DNA of 5,961 bases, taken from positions 1 to 5,961 of the forward strand of contig JBBRWI010000231.1 of NCBI GenBank assembly GCA_038249305.1. The letters are read 5' to 3'. The stretch's first letter is position 1; each line of letters opens with the position of its first letter. The notes beneath the pieces were generated by a model, which had not been told where the DNA came from, ran no database searches, and saw nothing but the letters and a program-made list of their open reading frames with translations. Both the position numbers and the translations under genes were made by a program. Origin of the DNA: Humitalea sp038249305. GTDB taxonomy: Bacteria > Pseudomonadota > Alphaproteobacteria > Acetobacterales > Acetobacteraceae. Positions 1-5,845 of the stretch are shown here, one piece after another.

Positions 1-474
1 GTCGCGCCGCCGCCGCCGCCCGGGTTCTGGATGCCGCCCGTATTCGCCGCGCCATATCCGGGGCCGAGCCAGGCGCCCCCCTTCCAGCCCGGCTACCACG
101 CACCCGGCTATCCGCCCCATGGCTACCTGCCAGCGGGTTATCCGGCGCCGGGTTACCCCGCACCGGCATCGCCGCCCCTGCCCTACGCAACACCGCCTCA
201 AACCCCTCCGCCCGCGCCCGCCGTGCCGGCGCGCGGCCAAGCGCCGGCATCGGCCATGCTGCGGCTGCGCGCGGCGACCGAAGACGGCATCCAGATCGCC
301 GCCCCCGAAGGTCCGCGGGCTTTTGCCCTGATCGATGAGACGGCCACGGCCTTCCTCGACGCCGCCCGGTCCGTGCCGCCCGACGCCGTCGTGCCGTCGA
401 AACCAGCGCCGGGGCTTCGCCGCCCCGCCCCGCGGCCCCGCCCCGACCCCGCCGCGCCGCCGGGTCAGCGATGA
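1..474 (+). CDS. Proline/tyrosine-rich protein with GYxxx repeats, 5'-truncated; possible accessory cellulose-biosynthesis protein
   Basis: The frame is open from base 1 to a TGA at 472-474, so 157 codons are visible. The first ATG is at 31, but the residues before it are already proline-rich and continuous with what follows, and no good ribosome binding site precedes it. The gene therefore probably starts to the left of the window. The visible protein has three parts. Codons 1-80 are a low-complexity Pro/Ala/Tyr segment with five tandem GYxxx pentapeptides. Roughly codons 86-132 have ordinary composition (MLRLRAATEDG to about VVPSK) and could fold into a small domain. The tail is basic and Pro/Arg-rich. 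I recognise no membrane segment or catalytic motif. Its place directly before bcsQ, apparently in the same operon, suggests an accessory role in cellulose synthesis. Proline-rich proteins (BcsO) and small BcsQ partners (BcsR, BcsP) are known in bcs operons, but I see no convincing match to any of them, so no symbol is given. That this frame is coding is fairly likely; its function is unknown. Confidence 0.62.
   Translation, partial: VAPPPPPGFWMPPVFAAPYPGPSQAPPFQPGYHAPGYPPHGYLPAGYPAPGYPAPASPPLPYATPPQTPPPAPAVPARGQAPASAMLRLRAATEDGIQIAAPEGPRAFALIDETATAFLDAARSVPPDAVVPSKPAPGLRRPAPRPRPDPAAPPGQR
91..165 (+). repeat. Five tandem GYxxx pentapeptide-coding repeats (15-bp period)
   Basis: Five consecutive in-frame 15-bp units encode GYHAP, GYPPH, GYLPA, GYPAP and GYPAP. 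Each begins with GGY-TAY (Gly-Tyr). The remaining positions are mostly Pro and Ala, and codon use varies between units, so the repeat is kept at protein level rather than being a fresh DNA duplication. It lies in the disordered N-terminal part of the upstream proline-rich protein. Confidence 0.85.
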
Positions 475-503
475 GCGCCGTGCCCCGAATCCCATGCCGC
501 TGA
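471..503 (+). other. ATGA junction and 10-codon mini-ORF ahead of bcsQ
   Basis: The stop of the upstream gene (TGA 472-474) overlaps an ATG at 471-473, a classic translational-coupling junction. The frame opened there encodes only MSAVPRIPCR before a TGA at 501-503. It overlaps the bcsQ start at 494 in a different frame. It may be a leader that delivers ribosomes to bcsQ, a relic of an older bcsQ start, or chance. Confidence 0.3.
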
Positions 504-1318
504 TCGCCATGACCTCGCCCAAGGGGGGCGTCGGCAAGACGACGCTGGTCGCCCAGATCGCCGCGATCCTGGCCCGGCGGGGTCATGCGGTGCTGGCCAT
601 GGACATCGATCCGCAGAACGCGCTGCGGCTGCACTTCGGCCGCACCTTGCGCGACGAACAGGGCTTCATGGCCGATCTTGGCCAGCGGCAGGGCTGGCAG
701 ACCTCGGTGCGCGACACCGCATCGGGTGTGCGGATACTGGCGCATGGCACCGTCGATCAGCGCCGGGTGCTCGATCTTGGCGCAGCCCTGCTGGGCCAGC
801 CCGAACTGCTGGCCGGGCCGGTGCGCGAGATGCTGTCCGACCCGGACCTTGTGGTGATCATGGACACCCCGCCCGGGGCGAGCGCCGCACTCTCGGCCAT
901 CCTGCCGCTGGTGGACATGCTGGTCGTCGTGCTGCTGGCCGATGCCGGCAGCGGATCGCTGCTGCCAGAAGTCGCGGCCGGTCGCCACTTCGGGCGCGGC
1001 ACGCTCGCCGCGCGCGCCGCCGGGCGCACCGCGGTGGTGTTGAACCAGGTCGATCTGGACAGCCCCCTCAGCGCCACGGTGATGGACCTCGCCGTGCGGG
1101 CACTGGGCGAACGGCTGCTGGGCGCCGTCTGCCGTGACGAGCGCGTGGCGGAGGCCCTGGCCGAGAAGGCCATGCTCACCGACCAGGGTGCGAACCCGGG
1201 CGGCGCGATCGAGGACCTGCACCTGTTGACCGATGCGATCGCCGTGCGCGCGCGCCTGACACCCGGCGGCCGCCGCCGGTCCGCCTATCCCGCCTTGTTC
1301 GACTGGGGACTACGCTGA
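494..1318 (+). CDS. bcsQ: Cellulose synthase-associated ParA/MinD-family ATPase BcsQ
   Basis: The 274-residue protein is a P-loop ATPase of the ParA/MinD (SIMIBI) class. The deviant Walker A is KGGVGKTT at residues 10-17, with signature Lys10 and P-loop Lys15. The switch I/A' region is DIDPQN at 37-42, followed by ALRLHFG. Walker B is VIMDTPPG at 121-128 (Asp124), and a nucleotide-base motif NQVD lies at 184-187. The DPQN-ALRLHFG segment and the C-terminal CRDERVAEALAEKA segment (213-226) resemble BcsQ/YhjQ rather than chromosome-partition ParA. In enterobacteria BcsQ is needed for cellulose production, joins a cytoplasmic complex with BcsR and BcsE, and is linked to polar localisation of the synthase. 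The same role here is inferred from the bcsAB neighbour. ATG 494 is chosen because the frame upstream (from 335) is only Arg/Pro-rich shadow of the preceding gene. ATG 509 (Met6) is a weaker alternative. There is no clear Shine-Dalgarno sequence, so coupling to the upstream gene is likely. Its TGA overlaps the bcsAB ATG. Confidence 0.9.
   Translation: MPLIAMTSPKGGVGKTTLVAQIAAILARRGHAVLAMDIDPQNALRLHFGRTLRDEQGFMADLGQRQGWQTSVRDTASGVRILAHGTVDQRRVLDLGAALLGQPELLAGPVREMLSDPDLVVIMDTPPGASAALSAILPLVDMLVVVLLADAGSGSLLPEVAAGRHFGRGTLAARAAGRTAVVLNQVDLDSPLSATVMDLAVRALGERLLGAVCRDERVAEALAEKAMLTDQGANPGGAIEDLHLLTDAIAVRARLTPGGRRRSAYPALFDWGLR
1305..1309 (+). promoter_or_regulatory. Probable ribosome binding site of bcsAB
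   Basis: GGGGA lies inside the end of bcsQ, eight bases before the ATG at 1318. Together with the TGATG overlap of bcsQ stop and bcsAB start, it supports translational coupling and fixes the bcsAB start. Confidence 0.5.
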
Positions 1319-4300
1319 TGTCGATGGCTTTGCCGGCCCAGGCCAGCCTCTCCGCACGCTTGCTCCGCGCCGGATCGCTGCTGCTGGGCGGGGCCCTGGC
1401 GCTGGTCGTCGTCACCATGCCGATGACCGCCGCCGAACAGGCGGTGCTCACCATTGCCGGCATCATCGCCTTCCTGCTCATCAACCGCAGCCAGTCCCGC
1501 GCGGCCAGCCTGACCCTGATCATGCTGTCGCTGATCGTCACGTCCCGCTACCTGTTCTGGCGGCTGACCGAGACCCTGGAATTCGAAACCGCCTGGCAGA
1601 CCGTGATGGGCGTCGGGCTGGTGCTGGCGGAAATCTACGCCGGCGTCCTGCTGGCGCTGTCCTATCTGCAATCGGCCAGCCCCCTGAACCGCAAGCCGGT
1701 GCCGATGCCGCGCGACCCCGCGACCTGGCCGGTCGTGGATGTCTTCGTGCCGTCCTACAACGAAAGCCTGGACCTCGTGCGTCCGACCGTGCTGGCGGCG
1801 ATGAACATGGACTGGCCGCGCGACAAGATGAACGTGTGGATCCTGGACGACGGCCGCCGCCCCGAGTTCCGCGCTTTTGCCGAGGAATGTGGCTGCGGCT
1901 ACATCATCCGGCCGGACAACAAGGGTGCGAAGGCGGGCAACATCAACCACGCCCTGAAGTATACGACGGGCGAGTTCGTCGCGATCTTCGACTGCGACCA
2001 CGCACCGACCCGGTCGTTCCTGCAGATGACGGTCGGCTGGCTGATCCGCGACGCAAGGATCGCGCTGGTGCAGACGCCGCATCATTTCTACAGCCCCGAC
2101 CCGTTCGAGCGGAATTTGGCCCGGAAGCATCCGGTGCCGAACGAGGGTCTGTTGTTCTACGGGCTCATCCAGCAGGGCAACGACCTGTGGAACGCCGCCT
2201 TCTTCTGCGGCTCCTGCGCCATCCTGCGGCGCACCGCGCTGGAGGAAGTCGGCGGCGTGCCGAGTGCGACGGTGACCGAGGATTGCCACTGTTCCTTCCT
2301 GATGCAGCAGAAGGGCTGGCACACCGCCTACCTGCGCGTGCCGCTCGCCGCTGGCCTGGCGACCGAGCGCCTGGCCCTGCACATCGGCCAGCGGATGCGC
2401 TGGGCGCGCGGCATGCTGCAGATCATGCGGCAGGAGAATACGCTCTTCGCCGCCGGGCTGAACTGGTCGCAGCGGCTGTGCTACTTCACAGCGGGGTTCT
2501 CGTTCCTGTTCTCGCTGCCGCGGATCGTGTTCCTGACCGCGCCGCTGGTTTATCTGTTCCTGGGCGAAAGCGTGATCGCGGCCAGCCCGCTGGCCATCAT
2601 CGCCTATGCCGGATCGCACCTGTTCCACGCGATCGCGACGACGGCACGCCAGAACGGCCGCTTCCGCCATTCCTTCTGGTCGGAAATCTACGAGGCCTCG
2701 CTCGCCGCCTCGCTGCTGCCGGTCACGCTGCTTACCCTGTGGGACCCGCGAAAGGGCAAGTTCAACGTGACCGACAAGGGCGGCACGCTGGATGCCGGCT
2801 ACCTCGACCTGCGGGCGGTCTGGCCGGCGCTGATGGTGTTGGCGGCGCTGTCGGTCGGCTTCTGCATCGGCATCTGGGGCTGCTTCACCAGCGAACGCGG
2901 CTCGCTGGAATTCCAGGCCTATCTGCTGAACACGATCTGGGCCGGCATGTCCCTGATCCCCGTCTCGGCCGCGGTCGCGGTTGGGCGCGAACGCCAGCAG
3001 GGCCGCACGCGTGCCCGCGCCCCCGCCGACATTCCGGTCGATCTGCACCGGGCCGACGGCAGCATCATCGCCTGCCGCACGGTGGACATCTCCCTCTCCG
3101 GCGCCCGGCTGAAATTGGAACGGCCGCTCGGCATCGCCGATGGCGCGTTGGTCCGGGTCGATTTCCATTCCTGCGGCGACGTGATCCCGCTGCGCGCCCG
3201 CGTGCTGCACTGGGAGGGTGACGAGGCTTTCCTGCACTTCGAAATCGAAACACTGGCCGAGGAAGGGGCCGTGACCCGCCTTTTCTTCGGCCGTCCGGAT
3301 GCATGGCTGCACTGGGATCACTGGCCGAAGGATCGCCCCTTGGTAGCGTTGAAGGATGTGGTGGCAGCGACCGCCGCGGCGGTCTTCGTGAAGTATCGTT
3401 TCGGTGTGCTGAAGGCACCGCCCCGCAAGCCGCAGCCGCAGTCTGGTACCGGTCCGGCGCGGGTATCGGACGTGTTGCCGCCCAAGCGCGCGGCGGTTCG
3501 GGTCGCGGCGGGCCTGGCCCTGGCGTTCGCCGCGATCCCCGCGGCCGAGGCGCAGACTGCGCCACCGCCCGGGCCACCGCCCGGGCCACCGCCCGGGCCA
3601 CCGCCCGCGGTGCGCCCCGATCCCGGACCGCTGCCGGTAGGCGCGCGGGATGTGCGCCTGCTGCTGCGCGACCTGGGCTTGCGCAGCCCGATGCAGTTGC
3701 GCGGCATCTCCGACCTGCAAGGCGTGCTGTTCGGCCTGCGCGCGGATGAGGTCGTGACCGCCGGGCGGCTGTCGGTGTCGGGCGGGGCATCGCCGTCGCT
3801 GATCGCCTCGCTCAGCCAGATCGCGATCTCGTTGAACGAACAGGCCGTCGGCACGGTCATGCTGGACCCGGCGCGCCAAATCTTCGGGCCGGTCGAGTTC
3901 GAACTCGATCCGCTGTTCTTCAGCGAGATCAATCGGCTGAACTTCCGGTTCTCCGGCCGCTATGCGCAGGAATGCAACGATCCGCTTTCCGGGTTGCTGT
4001 GGGCGACGATCTCCGACCTTTCGACCGTCAGCCTGCGGATCGAACGGCTGCCGCCGGTGCGCGACCTGGCGCGCCTGCCCGAACCGCTGTTCGATCGGCG
4101 CGTGCTGCAAGGAAGGCTGACCCTGCCTGTGGTGCTGGCCGAGGCGACCGGCCCCGCCGGGCTGCGGGCGGCCGCCATCGCGACGTCCTGGTTCGCCGTG
4201 CAGGCCGATTATCGTGGCGCCAGTTTCCCGGTGGAACGTGCGCTGCCGACGCAGGGCAATGCGCTGGTCATCGCGGTCGGCGCCGACGTGGTGCCGGGGC

Positions 4301-5784
4301 TGTCGCTGCCGCGCATCGAGGGCCCGACCCTGGCCCTGGTGCCCAGCCCGACCGACCCCTTCGGTACCGTGCTGGTGATCGCCGGCCGGACCGAGGCCGA
4401 GGCCGTCGCCGCCGCGACAGCCCTTGTCGTCGCGCGCGGCGCGATGGCGGGCGAAACCGCGCGGGTGGCGGCGCCGGTGCTGCCGGCGGCGGTGCCCTAT
4501 GCGGCGCCGCGCTGGCTGCCGCCGGGCGGGCCGGTACCTTTCGGGCGGCTGGTGGACCGGTCCGAATTGCAGGCGTCCGGCTATTCCTCCGGCACCATCC
4601 GGTTGCCGCTGCGCACGGCCCCCGACCTCTACACCTGGCGCAACCGCGGTGTACCGGTCGATCTGCGCTGGCGGGCGCCGCCGGGACCGGTGTTGGATGT
4701 TGGCACGTCGCGGTTGGACGTATCGGTGTCGGACACCTACCTGCGCTCCTTCACCCTGGGCCAGGCGCCGCTCTGGTGGCCACTGCAATGGGTGGTGGAC
4801 CGCACTATCGGCAGTGATGGTGCTGCCGCCGGCCGTGTCGTCGTGCCGACCTACCTGCTGCTGGGGCGGGAGGAGTTGCAGATGCGCTTTGACATGCGCC
4901 CTTTGGCGCGCGGCGATTGCGTCGCCGTGCCGGGCGATGTGCGGGCTGCCATCGATCCCGAAAGCGTGGTCGATATCAGCGGCGCCTATCGCTACGCGCG
5001 GCTGCCCAGCCTTGGGTTTTTCGCCAGCGGCGGGTTTCCCTTCACCCGCCTGGCCGATCTGTCGGGCACGGCGGCGGTGCTGCCGGAGCGGCCGAATGCG
5101 ATCGAGACGGGGGCCTTCCTCGACCTGATCGGCCAGATCGCCGCCATGGTGGGGCAGCCCGCGACCGGGTTGCAGGTGGTGACGCCCGCGGGCGTGAACG
5201 CCGTCGCGGGGCGCGACCTGCTGGCGATGGGCGCCTTTGGCCGCCTGGCCAATTTCGGCAACCTGCTGCGCGAGGGCACGGTGCGGGTGGAGGGAGCGCG
5301 TCTGTCGCTGGCGCTGCCCGACATGCTGCAGGATTTCCGCGCGCTGTTCATGGATGCGCCATCATCCGACGAACGCACGCGGGCCAGCGTCGCCCTGGCC
5401 GATGCCGGCGACGGCATGGGCGTGCTGCTCGGCGTCGAAAGCCCGTTGCAGGCCGGCAAATCGGTGGTGGTCGTCAGCGGTGCGACCCCCGCCGCGATGG
5501 CGGCGATGGTCGAGGCCCTGCGTGACCCTGGCCTGCAACCCCGCATCCAGGGCGACATCAGCATCCTGTCCGGCGGGCGCATGCAGTCCTTCCGCACCAA
5601 CGCGTCCTATGGCGTCGGTGACCTGCCGCCCTGGCTGATGGCGCAGGTCTGGCTCGGCAACCAGCCGTATCGCCTGCTGATCGTGATGCTGGCCGCATCC
5701 TTTCTGATCGGGCTGCCGCTGTATTGGATCTTGCGGCGTCGCGTCGCAAATCGCTTGCGTGCAAGAACGCCCCCAGGTCATTAA
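1318..5784 (+). CDS. bcsAB: Fused cellulose synthase BcsA-BcsB (catalytic GT2/PilZ subunit plus periplasmic subunit)
   Basis: This 1488-residue protein makes beta-1,4-glucan from UDP-glucose and secretes it across the inner membrane. BcsA part, about 1-700: four N-terminal membrane helices (about 17-36, 42-56, 63-81, 96-116), then a GT2 core with DDG (177-179), KAGN (205-208), DCD (225-227), FFCGS (295-299), the catalytic TED (320-322) and QRMRW (358-362). Four more helices follow (about 387-416, 420-440, 500-522, 532-555), with the gating loop FNVTDKG at 482-488. A PilZ domain (about 557-655) keeps the c-di-GMP residues RxxxR (559-563) and DxSxxG (590-595), so activation by c-di-GMP is expected. 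A signal-peptide-like helix (723-745) and a proline linker lead into BcsB (about 770-1488). The BcsB part has the family motif AIDPES with GFPFTRLADLS (1239-1249) and a C-terminal anchor helix (about 1451-1471) followed by a basic tail. The length is close to the roughly 1550 residues of Komagataeibacter AcsAB, also a fusion. There is no frameshift or stop at the junction. Oddities are Cys-His-Cys after TED and IQQGND in place of the usual IQDGND. Confidence 0.96.
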   Translation: MSMALPAQASLSARLLRAGSLLLGGALALVVVTMPMTAAEQAVLTIAGIIAFLLINRSQSRAASLTLIMLSLIVTSRYLFWRLTETLEFETAWQTVMGVGLVLAEIYAGVLLALSYLQSASPLNRKPVPMPRDPATWPVVDVFVPSYNESLDLVRPTVLAAMNMDWPRDKMNVWILDDGRRPEFRAFAEECGCGYIIRPDNKGAKAGNINHALKYTTGEFVAIFDCDHAPTRSFLQMTVGWLIRDARIALVQTPHHFYSPDPFERNLARKHPVPNEGLLFYGLIQQGNDLWNAAFFCGSCAILRRTALEEVGGVPSATVTEDCHCSFLMQQKGWHTAYLRVPLAAGLATERLALHIGQRMRWARGMLQIMRQENTLFAAGLNWSQRLCYFTAGFSFLFSLPRIVFLTAPLVYLFLGESVIAASPLAIIAYAGSHLFHAIATTARQNGRFRHSFWSEIYEASLAASLLPVTLLTLWDPRKGKFNVTDKGGTLDAGYLDLRAVWPALMVLAALSVGFCIGIWGCFTSERGSLEFQAYLLNTIWAGMSLIPVSAAVAVGRERQQGRTRARAPADIPVDLHRADGSIIACRTVDISLSGARLKLERPLGIADGALVRVDFHSCGDVIPLRARVLHWEGDEAFLHFEIETLAEEGAVTRLFFGRPDAWLHWDHWPKDRPLVALKDVVAATAAAVFVKYRFGVLKAPPRKPQPQSGTGPARVSDVLPPKRAAVRVAAGLALAFAAIPAAEAQTAPPPGPPPGPPPGPPPAVRPDPGPLPVGARDVRLLLRDLGLRSPMQLRGISDLQGVLFGLRADEVVTAGRLSVSGGASPSLIASLSQIAISLNEQAVGTVMLDPARQIFGPVEFELDPLFFSEINRLNFRFSGRYAQECNDPLSGLLWATISDLSTVSLRIERLPPVRDLARLPEPLFDRRVLQGRLTLPVVLAEATGPAGLRAAAIATSWFAVQADYRGASFPVERALPTQGNALVIAVGADVVPGLSLPRIEGPTLALVPSPTDPFGTVLVIAGRTEAEAVAAATALVVARGAMAGETARVAAPVLPAAVPYAAPRWLPPGGPVPFGRLVDRSELQASGYSSGTIRLPLRTAPDLYTWRNRGVPVDLRWRAPPGPVLDVGTSRLDVSVSDTYLRSFTLGQAPLWWPLQWVVDRTIGSDGAAAGRVVVPTYLLLGREELQMRFDMRPLARGDCVAVPGDVRAAIDPESVVDISGAYRYARLPSLGFFASGGFPFTRLADLSGTAAVLPERPNAIETGAFLDLIGQIAAMVGQPATGLQVVTPAGVNAVAGRDLLAMGAFGRLANFGNLLREGTVRVEGARLSLALPDMLQDFRALFMDAPSSDERTRASVALADAGDGMGVLLGVESPLQAGKSVVVVSGATPAAMAAMVEALRDPGLQPRIQGDISILSGGRMQSFRTNASYGVGDLPPWLMAQVWLGNQPYRLLIVMLAASFLIGLPLYWILRRRVANRLRARTPPGH
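3484..3552 (+). other. Internal signal-peptide-like segment at the BcsA/BcsB junction
   Basis: Residues 723-745 have the three parts of a Sec signal peptide: a basic n-region (Lys723, Arg724, Arg728), a hydrophobic core (about 729-740, rich in Ala/Leu/Phe) and a c-region ending AEA (743-745) before Gln746, a good signal peptidase I site. It sits where the signal peptide of a stand-alone BcsB would be. In the fusion it must carry the chain from the cytoplasmic PilZ side to the periplasm, either as an uncleaved helix or as a cleaved internal signal. Which of these applies cannot be told from sequence. Confidence 0.75.
3561..3608 (+). repeat. Four tandem 12-bp units encoding a (PPPG)n linker
   Basis: The unit GCCACCGCCCGG occurs three times exactly (3561-3596) and a fourth time with a changed last base (3597-3608). 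In frame it gives repeated Pro-Pro-Pro-Gly directly after the predicted signal cleavage site and before the folded BcsB part. It probably acts as a stiff, extended spacer. The near-identity of the units points to recent slippage, so copy number may vary between strains. Confidence 0.9.
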
Positions 5785-5797
5785 GGAAATGGGGGTG
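5768..5797 (+). other. Possible stem-loop across the bcsAB stop codon
   Basis: CCCCCA (5770-5775) pairs perfectly with TGGGGG (5790-5795). One G-T and one C-G pair extend it at the base (5768-5769 with 5796-5797). The 14-base loop contains the TAA at 5782-5784. No run of T follows, so it does not look like an intrinsic terminator. It could affect mRNA stability or the relative level of the next gene, or be chance in GC-rich DNA. Confidence 0.25.
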
Positions 5798-5835
5798 ATA
5801 GTGGAGCCGGGGGGCTTTGCTATCGTAGGTTGGTC

Positions 5836-5841
5836 AGGGGG
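5836..5841 (+). promoter_or_regulatory. Ribosome binding site of the downstream secreted protein gene
   Basis: AGGGGG ends four bases before the ATG at 5846. It supports that start over the in-frame ATG at 5789, whose nearest AGGA is almost adjacent to it. Confidence 0.55.
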
Positions 5842-5845
5842 TTTC

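Noticed and set aside
5..20. CCG triplet run near the left edge as a regulatory microsatellite
   Set aside because: It is short and simply encodes prolines in a proline-rich frame.
335..493. Extension of bcsQ upstream to the ATG at 335
   Set aside because: The extra 53 residues are Arg/Pro low complexity, overlap the preceding gene in another frame, and are unlike any BcsQ N-terminus. The ATPase fold begins just after 494.
1836..3221. A 461-codon + strand frame inside bcsAB
   Set aside because: It overlaps the GT2 and PilZ coding region in another frame, and its translation is Arg/Pro/Gly-rich with no motif.
1285..4788. A 1167-codon open frame on the minus strand opposite bcsAB
   Set aside because: Its translation is Arg/Gln/His-rich with no recognisable domain. 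It lies opposite a fully conserved gene, and such long antisense frames are expected in high-GC coding DNA.
5805..5818. AGCC-GGGG-GGCT followed by TTT as a terminator after bcsAB
   Set aside because: The stem is only 4 bp and the T-run three bases long. A ribosome binding site and signal-peptide gene follow at once, which fits operon continuation better.
5789..5845. In-frame upstream ATG at 5789 as the start of the last gene
   Set aside because: It would place 19 residues before a well-formed signal peptide, and its AGGA is almost adjacent to the ATG. ATG 5846 has AGGGGG at a workable distance.
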